Part shown: positions 47,705 to 61,014 of the stretch, piece by piece
How positions within the stretch are numbered: position 1 is the first letter of the stretch
Layout of the letters: the number at the start of each line of letters is the position of its first letter
Source: Sapria himalayana
Lineage: Eukaryota > Streptophyta > Magnoliopsida > Malpighiales > Rafflesiaceae
DNA length: 64,000 nt
NCBI GenBank assembly: GCA_029783825.1
Contig: JAREIK010002254.1
Coordinates: forward strand, 1,767,169 to 1,831,168
Direction of reading: 5' to 3'
Program-made: the position numbers and the translations under genes
Notes under the pieces: generated by a model
What the model saw: the letters and a program-made list of their open reading frames with translations, nothing else
Told to the model about the DNA's origin: nothing
The model's database searches: none

Positions 47705-48714
47705 ATGATTTTTTTATTATTATAACCCTCTCTTTTCACATAGGTATACCATTGTTTACAAAAAAAAATGCTACCCTTTACCCTTTTACATTTTTTTCTT
47801 ACAAAAAGTAAAAAAAAAAATTAACATTACAATTATCACGAATCCTACACTATTCATCTCTTTATGTTGGCCTTCCATATTTAGGCCGCCTTCTATTGTT
47901 TGTTCATGGTTTTTAGAGCTAAATATTCTTTCTTTTCGTGTCTGGTTTTCCTACCCTCATCAACTCCTGCCTATCTACTCGTGAGGTAGACTTTCATGTT
48001 GCCTCAAGATTAGAATCCACTTGCCAGCCAACTTTATGTATAATAGTTTTTAGTAGGATTAAGTCCATTTATTCCGCATGTTCCGGCCCTGCATACAGCA
48101 CCTTGACACCAACACTACATCCACAACAATTAAAAACCATACAAAATCAGCACCCTCTTCCACTCAGCCTATAATTCCCCAGCCCTATATTCATCTCTAC
48201 ATACACAACACACAACACTACATACACCATATGCACAACAAACTACATACACTACTTTACAAACATTTCAAAATCAGCTCATTGCATACGCTCCTCCTAT
48301 CCTTGGCCGGCCCTAACTCCATCCTTGCAATCCCAGATTACAGCACAAACAATTCCTCCAATTCAAAAGAAAAATAACCCCACCAACCATGTCTGAAGGC
48401 TTATTTTCATTTTTTAGTTTCTACAAAACCAAAATAAAACAACCTATTTATCTATAAATTCCACCACACACAATCTCTCTTACATTACCCAACTTGCAAG
48501 CAACAATTATATGCTTCTTAGCTTTTCGCCTTTAGTCTTTACACCTAAATAATCAAGACAAACAGCAAGCCCACAGGAATACTTATGCCCTAAAGAAATG
48601 TTACACATGATTATTCCACTACATCTTTTTTTTCGTGTGATAGTCTCCCTTCAAGACTAGGATAAATCTTACCACCTCTTTGGCCGCCACCCATTTCAAA
48701 TAATATTTTGGGTT
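47705..48714 (-). other. L6 3' untranslated region
   Basis: No supported gene; plus-strand open frames such as 48078-48377 look like chance. A degraded form of the hairpin loop (CTTCAAGACTAGG) is near 48650-48663, without a convincing stem. Confidence 0.55.
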
Positions 48715-50022
48715 CTAATATAAGGGTCTCCTATTTTATCTAATCTAATTAAATCTTTGTATTTATCAGAAATGTTATTTTCCTTAAAATCCTGTAAACC
48801 TTTCTCTATTCCTTCTGCTAATTTATCTGCCAAGGCGTTTGCCTCTCTAAATATATGCATTATATTTCCGTTTACTTCTACTAGTAATTTTTTTATTTTA
48901 TTAATATCTTCCTCAAACTTCTATAACTCTATTTTACTAGTGAGTAGATCCACTAGTAAACTTGAATCTACCTGTACTTGAATATTTTAAAACTTATTTT
49001 CCTAGGAGATTTTGAAACTCTTATGCAGTGCCATGACATGTGTGTGCAATGCTAGGGAGGCTATCCTCCTCATTGTGAAGGATCTCACACCCTGCCCTTT
49101 TCATTTATTATGACTCCCCCTCAACTTGCAACATTCATTTCTCTATTAAATCTTCCATCCGTGTTTAGAATTAAGACTCCTTGAAGAGGTTTATTCCAGC
49201 TACCAATTTTTATTCTCATCTACAGGGATGGCATTTGAGAGAAGGGCAGAGTCGTAAGAGCTTTTAGAATTAGGCACTTTAACCTTACTTCCTTAAATTT
49301 CTCTTGTTTAGGTTTTTTATCTCTAACCAGCCATTTTACACTTTTTAATGTAAATCCTCCATGTGCATTCAAGGTCATTTTACACCAGCTATTTGTTAAT
49401 ATCGAGTGATTTTCTATGATTTTTTGTTGTTTTAGCATCATCTTCCAACTTTTAGATGCCTTTTTTTAGATTATTAAAGGCCTTGTTGCCTAACTCATAT
49501 CTTAGTTTTATATATGCAACCCAAAGACTTCCATTTTTGCATTCTTTTAGCTTCCACTAGTTTTTGCAAGGCCAGGCTTTGGCTATTTTCTTTAGACTAT
49601 TGATTCTAGACCAGCTTCCTCCACTGGATAGCATAAATCACACTATTTTTTCCAGTGTAACTTATTTTTCCACTCTTTCTTACCCGATAAGAAATTAGCC
49701 ATTTCTCTTTCTAATTTTTAATTTTCTTTTTATTAGGTGGCTGTTTCGACATTAGAATATGCGCCATCGAGCCTTGAAGCACAAGCATGATTAATGAGAT
49801 TCTTTTTGCCATGCTTAGAAGATTCTCTTACCATCCCACAATCTATTGTCTCATTTTTTTTCAAAAAAAAGGTGAAATACTCGTCTTTCAGCCTCTCGGG
49901 TAGTCCAAATACATTAAATCTTCTTATTAATGTGTGAAGCCCGTAAGCATTCTTAGCGTTTGTGCTACATTTACAAGCATCTTTTCAGATAAAATAAATT
50001 GACATTTATTCTTATTCATTAG
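48715..50022 (-). pseudogene. L6 ORF2 C-terminal remnant
   Basis: Recognisable in several frames: MLVLQGSMAHILM-like thumb sequence near 49750-49800, FTLKSVKWLVRDKK (49220-49441 open piece), and RNase H traces (LNTDGRFNREM near 49130-49175, YLERQTPWQIN-like near 48830). Many stops and frame changes. This is one of the oldest copies in the window. Confidence 0.7.
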
Positions 50023-50982
50023 TCTTATTATTTTTTTATTCTATTTATTATTTTTATTGTTCTTAATCTTATTATTCATGTTTTTTTTTGTTATTCTTCT
50101 TATTGTTCTTATTCTTCTTATTTTTGTTATTTTTCTTATTCTTCAATTTTTTTTATTTTTCTTATTTTTGTTATTCTTCTTATTCTTCTTATTCTTATTA
50201 TTCTTCTTATTCATCTTATTCTTTTTATTCTTCTTATTCTTCTTATTCTTCTAATTCCTCTTATTCATCTTATTCTTCTAATTCATCTTATTCTTCTTTT
50301 CTTGTTATTCTTCTTTTTTTTTATTCTTATAATTCTTCTTATTCTTATAATTCTTCTTATTTTTCATATTGTTCTTATTCATCTTATTCTTCATATTTTT
50401 CTGATTCTTATTATTCTTTTTATTTTTCTTATTTTTCTTATTCTTCTTATTCTTCTTATTTTTCTTATTCTTCTTATTTATCTTAATCTTCTTATTCTTA
50501 TTATTATTCTTAGTATTTCTATTCTTCTTATTATTCTTATTATTCTATTCTTCTTATTCTTCATATTTTCTTATTATTATTATTATTATTCTTTTCTTCT
50601 TATTCTTAATATTTTTCTTATTCTTCGAATTCTTTTTTTCTTCTTATTCTACTTATTGTTCTTATTCATCTTATTCTTCATATTCTTATTATTTATCTTA
50701 TTATTCTTATTATTCTTATTCTTTTTATTATTCTTATTCTTCATATTCTTCTTATTATTTTTAATCTTTTTATTATTCTCATTCATTCCTTTTTTTTATT
50801 GTTCCTAATCTTCATTTTCTTTTTACTCTACTTATTTGTTAATTACTCTTATCATTATTATACTTCTTATTATTCTTATTCATTTATTATTCTAATTTTT
50901 ATTAGTATTATTATTTTTCTTAATCTTCTTATTCTTATTATTCTACATATTCTTTTTATACTTCTTATTCTTATTATTCTTC
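50023..50982. repeat. 9-bp array between L6 and L7
   Basis: Same array. Its last 14 bp (TCTTATTATTCTTC, 50969-50982) are repeated with one mismatch at 51106-51119 on the other side of L7. Confidence 0.92.
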
Positions 50983-51105
50983 TTTTTTTAATTTTTATTT
51001 TATTAATTATAAAAAGCCATCTCTTTTGACGGAGGAATACCTTTTTTAAAATCTATAAAAGCACCATTTTCCCCTTTTACACCCTTAACAAAATAAAAAA
51101 AATGA
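50983..51105 (-). mobile_element. LINE L7, minimal 3' fragment (123 bp)
   Basis: Contains only the shared terminal block: on plus, T-run, ATTTTATTAATTATAA, CATCTCTTTTGACGGAGGAAT, CCCCTTTTACACCC and about 20 further bases. It is flanked by a 14-bp near-perfect duplication of an array variant (one mismatch). It is a clear case of target-primed insertion that stopped about 100 nt from the RNA 3' end. Confidence 0.85.
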
Positions 51106-52664
51106 TCTTATTATTCTACTTATTATACATTTTCTACTTATTCAACTTATTCTTCATATTCTTCAAATTCTTCTTATTCTTTTTATTTTTATTATTCTTT
51201 TTTTTCTAATTCTTCGAATTCATCTTATTTTTCTTATTCTTATTACTCTATTCAATATGATAATTATTTTTATACATTTTATTTTTTTATTATTCTTATT
51301 ATTATTATTATTCTTATTATACATCTTATTCATCTTATACTTATTATCCTTTTTATTCTTCTTATTCTTCTTATTTTTCTTATTGTTCATATTAATCTTA
51401 TTTTTCATATTCCTCGTATTGTTCTTATTCTTCTTATTCATGTTGTACACATTATTCTTTTTATTCCTATTAATCTTCTTCTTCTTTTTATTCTTCTTAT
51501 TATTCTATTCCTTTTTATTCTTATGATTCTTCTCTTTATTCTTAATATTTTTATTCTTCTTATTCTTTTTATTTTTCGAATTCTTCTAATTCATTTTATT
51601 CTTCATATCTTCTTATTCATCTATTTCTTCTTTTCTTTCTTATTCTTTTTATTTTTTTTATTCTTCTTATTCATCTTATTCTTCTTATTCAACTTATTTT
51701 TCTTTTTGTTCGTATTCTTCTTGTTCTGGTTATTCTTCTTATATTTTTCTTATTCTTCTTATTTTTCTTATTTGTTTTATTCTTATTTTTTTGTTATTAT
51801 TTTTATTCTTTTTATTCTTCTTATTCTCATTATTATTCTTATTTTTTATATTCTTTTTAATCACATTATTCTTCATGTTTTTTTCATTCTTCTTATTCAT
51901 CATATTCATCTTATTTTTCGTATTCTTCTTATAATTTTTATATTTTTTATTTTACTTATTCTTTTTATTCTTCTTATACTTATTATTCTTTTTATTCTTC
52001 TTATTCTTTTTGTCATTTTATTAAACATATTCTTTTTATTCTTCTTATTCTTTTAATTCATTTTATTTTTCTAATTTTGTTGATTCTTCTTATACATCTA
52101 ATTCTTCTTATTATTCTTATTCTTCTTATACTTATTATTCTTCTTATCATTCTTATTCTTCTTATTCTACTTATTCTTTTCATTCTTCTTAGTCTTCATA
52201 GAGTTCTTATTCTTCTTATTTTTCTTATTCTTCTAATTCTTATTATTATTCTTATTCTTCTTATTTTTCATATTCTTCCAATTCTTTTTTTTTCTACTTA
52301 TTTTTTTTATTCTTCTTATTCTTCTTATTAATCTTATTCTTCTTATTCTTCTTTTCTTCTTAATTTTATTTATTCTTCTTATACTTATTATTTTTATTAT
52401 TCATCTTATTCTTATTCTTTTTTTAATTTTTTTAGTTTTCTTATTCTTTTTATTCTTTTTATTCTTCTTATTCTTGTTATTCCTCCAATTTTTTTTATTC
52501 TTATTATTCTGCTTATTCTTCAATTTCTTCTTATTATTCTTTTTCTTCTTTATCTTTTCATTCTTTTTATTTTTCTAATTCTTTTTATTATTCTTATTCT
52601 TCTTATTCTGATTAATATTATTATTCTTATTATTGTTATTATTTTTCTTATTTTTCTTATTCTT
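51106..52664. repeat. 9-bp array between L7 and L8
   Basis: Same array; begins with the right-hand copy of the L7 flanking duplication (51106-51119). Confidence 0.92.
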
Positions 52665-53715
52665 CTTTTTTTTAACTGTATTTATTAATTATAACCCTCT
52701 CTTTTGGCAGAGGAATACCATTTTTACAACCTACTTGCTTGCTACCCATAGCCCATTACACCCTTTTCTCCTACACTAAGCATTAGTTATTGTAAATGTA
52801 ATAAAGAAAACATGGACAAATATATGCTGATTCTAATCCACAGAGAACAATTTTGAGCTTCTTTACGAATTTTCAGCATTGTTGTTGACTGCACTTTGTT
52901 GCTCATTGAAATATGAGTCTTTATCCTTCGATCCCTTTCTTCAAACCAGCTGCCTTTCCCTTCCTGCTGGGCCTTTAACTCTGTCCAACAGCTTTGCTGA
53001 GCTTGTGTAACAAGAGCTGCAAACTTTAATTTTGCAGCAAGGCTCTATTAAGCGTGGTGATAGCTTTTGGAATCCTCCGCGGGCACCCATGTACCTGTCA
53101 CCTGCATACATGCCACAAACACAAAGAAATTTCCAGTGACCAGCATTCTGCTGGTTTTCTTTCTCTCTGTTCTGCTCATTAAGCCAGCATCTTTCTACTT
53201 TCAGCAATTCCATAGCAGCTTTTTGTTGCTACCTCTTGTGGACAGCAGCTGTCTATATTGTACCCAACCTAGCCTACTTTTGTGGACTTCTAAATTACAT
53301 TAACATAATAACCAAGAGAATGCAATACCTTATAACACAAACCACTCCTAACCTTAATCCGTTTAACATGTCCACATCAAAACAAAGTTCATACAAACTT
53401 ATGAACTATAATACTGGAGAAACTTGTGCGCATGTCATTTCCACCTGATTTAGCTGACCTTGCTCCTAAGAAAAAAGAAAAAACAAAACAACCGAAACTG
53501 CAGGTATACAGGCCATTCTTACTCTCTGCAGTGAAATTCCGAACATGAATTGAAATGAAAGTTTTGTGGGGGAATCCATAATTTAGTCACAATGTATTTA
53601 TTCAATTTTGCAAAGTCTTCCTGCAGGACCAGGAAGACTTGAGCGAATCTGAAACCTGCCCTATGCTGCTATAAGAAAAAAGAACTTGAAAACTCACAGT
53701 GATGACAAAATCTTA
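52665..53715 (-). mobile_element. LINE L8, 3' fragment (about 1.05 kb)
   Basis: Shared 3' terminus on plus: T-run 52667-52673, AACTGTATTTATTAATTATAACCC and CTCTTTTGGCAGAGGAATACC. The remainder is 3' untranslated sequence with one strong loop-conserved hairpin. It is truncated before any coding region. The 90-codon minus frame at 52941-53213 has no recognisable domain and I do not call it a gene. Confidence 0.83.
53613..53640 (-). other. 3' UTR hairpin, conserved loop (L8)
   Basis: On plus, AAGTCTTCC (53613-53621), loop TGCAGGACCA, GGAAGACTT (53632-53640): a perfect 9-bp stem, the best of the set. RNA sense is minus, with loop TGGTCCTGCA. Confidence 0.78.
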
Positions 53716-55695
53716 TAATATCTTATTATTATTCTTTTTTTATGTGTTATTATTGTTATTTGTCTTATTCTTATTATACTTTATTTTCATATTATTCTTG
53801 TTATTCTTCTTATTCTTCTTATTGTTCTTATTGTTCAAATTCTTTTATTTTTTTCTTTGTATTCTTAATTTTCTTTTTTCTTCTTATTATTCTTATTCTT
53901 ATTATTCTTCTTATTCTTCTTATCCTTCTTATTCTTCTTATCCTTCTTATTCGTCTTATTCTTCTTAATCTTCTTATTCTTCTTATTCTTCTTATTTTTC
54001 TTATTCTTCTTATTCTTCTTATTCTTATTATTTTTCTTATTCTTCTTATTCTTCTTATTCTTATTTTTTTCTTCATATTCTTCTTATTCTTCTTATTCTT
54101 CTTATTCTTCTTATTGTTTTTATTCCTCATATTTATATTATTTTTGTTATTCTTTTTATTCTTCTTATTCTTCTTATTTTTCCTATTCTTCCTATTTTTT
54201 ATTATTATTCTTATTATTCTTATTATTCTTATTATACTTATTATTCTTATTATTCTTAATCTTCTTATTCTTTTTTTTTTTATTTTTCTTATTATTCTTA
54301 TTTTTCTTATTTTTCTTATTCTTCTAATTATTCTAATTATTCTAATTATTCTAATTATTCTAATTCTTCTTTTTTTTTATTCATCTTATTCTACTTATTC
54401 TTCTTCTTCTTCTTCTTCTTCTCATTCTTCTTAGTCTAATTATTCTACTTATTTTTATTATTCTATTTATTCTTATTATTCTATTTATTTTTCTTATTAG
54501 TCTTATTCTTCTTATTCTTCATATTCTTCTTATTCTTAGTTTTCTTGATATTCTTATTATTCTTCTTATTTTTCTAATTTTTATTATTCTTATTATTTTT
54601 TTTATTTTCTTATTGTTATTATTCTTCTTATTTTGTTTATTCTTTTTATTCTTTTTTTCTTTTTATTCTACTTATTTTTATTATTCTTTTTATTGTTCTT
54701 ATTCTTTTTATTCTTCTTATTCTTCTTATTCTTCTAAATCTTCTTATTCTTCTTAGTCTTCTTATTCATCTTATTATTCTAAGTTTTCTAATTCATCTTA
54801 TTATTATTATTCTTCTTATTCTATTTATACTTCTTATTCTTCTTTTTCTTCTTATTCTAGCTTCTTATTCCTTTCATTCATCTTATTCTTCTTTAATTCT
54901 TATTCTTCTATTTATTCTTATTCTTTTTATTTTTCTTAATTTTCTTATTTTTCTTATTCTTCTTATTCTTCGTATTCTTCTTATTCTTATTATTCTTTGT
55001 ATTCTTCTTATTCTTCTTATTCTTCTTATTCTTCATATTCTTCATATTCTTTATATTCTTCTTAATCTACTTATTCTTCTTATTCTTCTTATTCTTCTTA
55101 TATTTCTTATTCTTCTTATTCTTCTTTTCTTTTTATTCTTTATTTTTTTCTTCTTTTAATTCTTCTTATTCTACTTATTTTTTATTATTCTTCTTATTTT
55201 TCTTATTATTCTTATTCTTCTTATTTTTCTTATCCATTTTTTATTCTTCTTTTTCTTCTTATTCTTCTAATCTTTTATTCTTATTTTTTTATTCTTATAA
55301 TTATTCTTATTTTTTTTTCTTTTTTTTTATTCTTTTTTTGTGTTATTCTTGTTATTATTCATTTTCATATTATTCTCGTTATTCTTCTTATTCCTCTAAT
55401 TCTTCCTTTTTTCTTTTTCTTCTTTTTTTTCTTTTTTTTCTTTTTCTTCTTATTCTTCTCATTCTTCTTTTTTTTATTCTTTTTATTCTTTTTATTCTTT
55501 TTAAACTTCTTATTATTCTTATTCTTCTTAGTATTCTTATTCTTCTTAGTATTCTTATTCTTCTTATTCTTCTTATTCTTCTTATTTTTCTTATTCTTCT
55601 TATTTTTTTTATTCTTATTATTCTTCTTATTCCACATTTTCTTCTTATTCTTCATATTCTTCTTATTCCTATTCTTCTTATTCTTCTTATTCTTC
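53716..55695. repeat. 9-bp array between L8 and L9
   Basis: Same array, including AATTATTCT variants near 54325-54365 and a CTT run at 54400-54420. A phrase near 53740 (TTTTATGTGTTATTATTGTTATT) recurs near 55335 (TTTTTGTGTTATTCTTGTTATT), suggesting a duplication offset of about 1.6 kb. Confidence 0.92.
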
Positions 55696-55704
55696 TTTTT
55701 TTAA

Positions 55705-56999
55705 AAAAGTTGTTTTATTATTATAACCCTATCTTTTTGTGGAGATATACCATTTTTACAAAGTATATACTTCCCTTCTCCCTCTTACACCCCTTTTTAA
55801 AATTACAAAAATTAATTAACATATTCTATAGTGGATTCTTCACTGTGGCTCTCTATATTTGCCTGTGCATTATGTTGTTTCTTAGTGCTGACCCTTCTGC
55901 ATTCATTTTTTTTATCTACTTATGCCCTCCTTTTGAAGTTGAATCTACTGCCTTTTCCTATCTTGGTTTCTGCCCTCCTCAGCTCCTTCCTATCTTCAAG
56001 TTCTCCCTGGATCCTTGACTTTCGGACTCCTCTTCCTTCAATAGCTTATGCACATAGATACACTTGTCAAAAACACATACACTAGCACATACAGTCACAA
56101 ACAAACATATAGAGACCCTTGACAAACAAACCACTCAAACGTAACAGACACTCGCTCCCTCACTTCATAAAATAAAGTTTCTCTCTCTTTATGGACATCT
56201 TGAGCTTTCCTTGCTTTTCCTCGTAAGCCTCTTCTGCATCCTCCTTTCTCTGACTACTTTCAAATCTGTAATTCAGCAAAGATTTGTTGTATATTTATGC
56301 ACTATTCCTAACCTTGTACCCTTCCCCTTCTCTTAACACAATTGTCAACTTGATCACACAATAATTACATGTAGACAACAGATGCAAAACAGAAATTATT
56401 TTCTGCCCTTATCCTTAAAAACTACTACCCCCATTTGAAAACCCTCCTTTTTTGAAAAGCTACTGCCTTCTCTTGTCTCTTCTACTCTTATCCTTAAAAC
56501 CCTATAAACACCTATAAGAAAAAATTAATAAACCATATCATATACATTTACTAGAATCATACCCATATCCCTTTTCACCACCCTTAATACATCTAATCAG
56601 AGGTATAATTTTATTCCTATTTTTGTCCCCACTCCGATCCCTACATGTAAAACTCACAAAATAGAATTCACTACAGTAATTTGGCCTTCCCATATTAATT
56701 TCCACAACATTAATTCATAAAACATAATTCACAATAGTTCAGGTCCAGCCGAGGCCTTCCCCTCAAACATACTCTATAGCTACATAACCTGAAACACCTA
56801 GAAATAGCAACCAAAACTACAAAAAAAAACCTCTACAATCTGTATCAGTCCACCATACGCAAAAGTTCCTCGTATCCTTTTCTTAGAACAACCCCCTATA
56901 CACAAAGAGTGGCTGATGGTCTCCTCCTCCTATTGTTACCCTCATAAACTCACTTATTATCACATCTTCTGAGTAGGGCCTCCATTTACTCTCTTTTCC
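55705..56999 (-). other. L9 3' untranslated region
   Basis: No supported coding sequence. I did not find a convincing copy of the conserved-loop hairpin here, so the hairpin is either lost or specific to a subfamily. Confidence 0.6.
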
Positions 57000-59900
57000 T
57001 CCCTTTTTCAACTTGTAGGTATGGGGTTCCCAACCTATCCAATATAGCTAATCTTTTTAGTCTATATGGCATATTATTTATCCCGAACTTGTTTACCCCT
57101 TTAAGTAATCATAACCTGGCTAGAGTATCAGCGAGAGCATTTGCTTCCCTATATATGTGTGATATGCCCGCAATTAGTTTTTCCATTATGTTTATTATAA
57201 TTTCAATCTTCACTTCATACCTCCATAGCACCATTCTTCTTGTGGCTAGATCCACTAGTAAGGTGGAATCTACTTGAATTTGTAAGTTTTTTAATCTTGT
57301 CTCCTTACAAATTAGTAACCCTTTTTTCAGTGCAAAGATTTCTGAGAGCAGGGCCGATGAGGCATTGCAAGTCATAGTGAAAGCTTTTAGAGTTCTACCT
57401 TATGAATCCCTTATTACTCCTCCCTCTCTTGTAGCCACCATGTCCCTATTAAAATTTCCATCCATATTTAGATCTAACTTTCCTACTGAAGGCTTATTCC
57501 ATCTTATAATCTTTATGTCTTGCAATTTCTTACTATATAGAGAAAGTCCCCATGTGTTTTTAATGTCTCATTCCACTTCTAGATTTTCTACTCTAACAGG
57601 CTTTATGGCTGAGATATTCCCAATTTCTCTCCTTATATCTTTTGAAATATCTACTACATTCATCTGTATTCCATCAAATCTGCTCCTATTTCTGGCATTC
57701 CATAAACACCAAATGGTATCATGTTGTAGATTTTGGATAAGCCATTTATGAGCTTTTCTTTTGAAGTATGCTTTTCCCCATCTTTTTATTCTATCCACTA
57801 AACCAACCAATGTGACACTAATCTACATTGATTTTTCTAACTCCTTCCATACTACTACTTTAGTTTTCCTATCAAAAATAAATGATCTATAGTTTCAACT
57901 ATCGCCAACCAACATTCGGATCTCGATACCAACCATATTCTTTTCTTTTGTACATTGAAATCAACTAGTATAGCATTAGAGAGTACTTTCCATGTAAGCG
58001 AGCTCATTTTCTGTGGGATGTCACTTTTCCAGACCCATTTAAAATTAGATTGTGGAGATTTTTTCTTTCTTATATGTTCTTTCACCAATTTTATTGTGAA
58101 GTTTCCTTTTGACGTGAGTGTCAAATTCCAACAACTCTTTTGCAAGCTCATGCATGATTCCACTACTTCTTTATGTTTTACCAGAAATTTTCAGTTCCTT
58201 GATACATTTCTTTTATCTATAAAATTATCCCATCCATATTTAGCTCTCAAAAAATTTTCCCATAAGCTTTCATTTTCTTTTAACCTTCACCAGCCTTTAC
58301 AATTACATGCCTTAACAATATCCTTCAAACTTATTATGCCTAAGCTCGCTTCATCTTTTGGGTGACATATATCATCCCAGCTCTTCAAGTGAAGCTTTCG
58401 CCTACCCTCTTTCTTGCCCCATAAAAAATTAGCTATTTCTGTTTCTAATTTTTTTATAAATTGTTTTGGGGGGTGAATGACAGATAGAGTGTGTACCAAG
58501 GTGCTTTGAAGCACGTGAAAGATTAGAGTTATCCTTCCTCCAAAACTCAGTAAGTCCTCTTTCCATCCTGCCATTTTGTTTTTCATTTTATATAGAAGGA
58601 AGTTTAGAATTCTTCTCTTAATCTACCCTCATATATGAAGGCAACCCAAGTATATTAAATCTCCCTTGTTATATGTGAAACTAGTGATATTTTTAACTTT
58701 TTGATCCACTTTAACCGGAGTTTTTAAGGCTAGCATGAACTAACACTTTCTTTTATACATAGTTTGCATGGTTTCCATCTCAATATCCACAGCAGATCCA
58801 TCAAATTAACTATCGAGCTACTGCTGGCATTTATAAAAATTATCAAATCATCCGCATAGGCTAAACAACTTGTTCTCAGGGCATTTTATGATGTCTGAAC
58901 ATTATTATTTTAGTTTCTGACATTCTCCTATTGTGATTTTGAATCAGCAATTCCAGATATATATCGAATAATACTGGAACCAAAGGGTCACCTTGTCTTA
59001 AGCCTCTTCTTGACTTAAATTCCTCCCATTTTTTCGTATTCACAATAATTTTTACCCATGCATGAGAGACACATCTTATATATTAAGTGTATCCCACTCC
59101 ACCTTGTCAAAATCTTTAGACAAATCCAGTTTGACCACCATATTATATCCTCTGGTTTTAACTAATATTTCTCTCATCATTTTGGAAGCTAAATTAATGT
59201 ATTCTACCATTAAACTATTTTTTACAAAGCCTAATTGTTCTTGAGATATTATCTATGGTAATATGCTGGTTAATCTACCTTGAAGAATTTTTTCCAGAAT
59301 CTTGTAAACTGCATTACCTAAGCTAATTGGTCAAAAGTCTTCACATTTCTATGGAGACTCCTTTTTTGGGATTAGCACAAAAAAAAGTTTGCCCATTAAT
59401 TTAGTATATCTGCACCTAAAAAAATGCTAGAGATTGCAAGTACCATATCATTTTAATGATATGCCAGCATGTCTAGAAAAAAGAAATATTCCAACCATTC
59501 GGCCCTACAGCACTATCTTTATCTAAACTAAAAATAACATTTCTAATTCCTTCTTCCTACGTAATGTTCACCATCCTTTAATTCTCATCATTTATGATAA
59601 TAATGTTAAGTTCCTTCTTTAATGTATCTCCTTCATGCTGGAAATGCTCACATAGATGGCTCTTAAAAAAAGCTTCGAAGAGGGTGCCTAATTTTTCTTC
59701 ACATTCCATCCATGTTCCCTTGTCATTCTTTATACCTTTAATCTTGTTTTGTTGAGCTTTGATTACACTCATGTTATAGAAAAAGTTTGTATTTTTATAT
59801 CCCTCCTTTAGCCATTTTATTTTTGCTCGTTGTTTTCAAAAGACTTCCTCCATTTGCAAACTCAGTCTCAGGTGTCCTTTGGCTTTACTTAAGTTTTGCC

Positions 59901-60842
59901 TGGTCACTTCATTTTTATTGATTTCATATTCTAGTTCTAGTTTCTCCACCTCTTCTTCCTCGTTTTTTTTTATTCAAATGCCCAAAATCTTTTCTAGTCC
60001 ATGTAAGCAAGCTTTTCTTTAACCTATGTAGCTTAGCTGTTAGAATTTAGATTGGTCTTCCTTAGACTGGCTCCTTCCACGCATCCCTCACTACTTTATC
60101 AAAATTTTTATGCTGCACCCACATATTATGAAATTTAAAGCTACCAGCAATCCTTTGATTTTTGTGCAAGGTTTGGAGTAGTGGGCTATGGTCTAAACAG
60201 GTTCTATCCAAGTGTCTTAGCCCTGTCGCCCCATGTGAGAGAAGCCACTTAGCATTATACATCACCCTATCAGGCCTTGCCCAAATTGATCTCCTCTTTC
60301 ACCAGTTATTACACCAGGTATAACTCGATCTTATATAATCTACCTCTAGCCGATTAGTTCTGGCTATTATATCATTGATTTGAGTCATGGCCAACGAATC
60401 TGGGGGTCTACCTCCTTTCTTTTCTCGTGCACTTCTAATCACATCAAAATCTTTTTCAATTATCCATGGAGCATCTTTTAATGCTATGTCTTCCATTTTC
60501 TTCCATAATTCTAATCTATCTTTCTTAGCATTTTTGGCATAAACTACCGATATTATCTCTTCCACTTTTTTATCTGCTTTTAAGTGAACTACTTGCTCCG
60601 TGTCCTTTAAAATTTAAATGGCAAGTTTATTATTCCTCGTAATCCCAAGTTTACTATTTAAATTTGCAAACACATTATTAAATCCTAATATTTTACTATA
60701 TTTATTGATCTGGTCCTTTTCTAGCATAGGTTTAGCAATTATGACTTAGGTGATTTTATAAATTTTTATTAATTTTTTCAACCTGTTCACTGAGGGGTTG
60801 TTTGTCACTCTCCTTATGTTCCAGTATAAAAAACTATCCATT
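57000..60842 (-). pseudogene. L9 ORF2 (endonuclease, RT, zf-RVT, RNase H), inactive
   Basis: Starts near 60842 (MDSFLYWNIRRV). Endonuclease boxes are damaged: IAKPM in place of AEPM, and EKDFDVI (60299-60565) in place of GGDFNVI; DHSPLL is kept (60062-60265). RT pieces include NKIKGIKNDKGTW (59578-59772), VKLDLSKDFDKVEW near 59090-59140 and a YADD box near 58855. The thumb is at 58287-58586 (FGGRITLIFHVLQ, EIANFLWGKKEGR), zf-RVT at 57855-58163 and 57568-57810 (DTIWCLWNARNRSRFD), RNase H at 57109-57480 with DGNF, SEIFAL, VDSTLL and REANALADTLA. Multiple stops and frame changes. Confidence 0.87.
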
Positions 60843-61014
60843 ATGTTTGAATTTTGCTCGAGCTCTTATTGTACAATTAGACTCATATGTCTTATTTAAG
60901 TATTTCTTCCTATTTCTTGGAGGCTTCAATGCACTAGGAGTAAATTGTGAAAACTCATTATATATTGGGTGCTACCCTAGTTGCATTGCCATTCTTTTTA
61001 ATGCTTCAATAGCC

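Larger units (their letters stand above)
47697..50022 (-). mobile_element. LINE L6, 5'-truncated, about 2.3 kb, decayed
   Basis: The 5' cut lies in the reverse transcriptase just after the YADD region: the first residues (NKNKCQFIL) match NKNKCQFML of L2. It continues through thumb, zf-RVT and RNase H remnants to the 3' terminus (plus: CTTTTTTTATGATTTTTTTATTATTATAACCC, then CTCTTTTCACATAGGTATACC). TCTTATTATT on both sides (47687 and 50023) is a possible 10-bp target duplication. Confidence 0.85.

Noticed and set aside
52941..53213. A 90-codon minus-strand frame in the L8 3' UTR as a host gene
   Set aside because: No recognisable domain, and it lies inside the LINE 3' UTR, between the 3' terminus and the truncation point.
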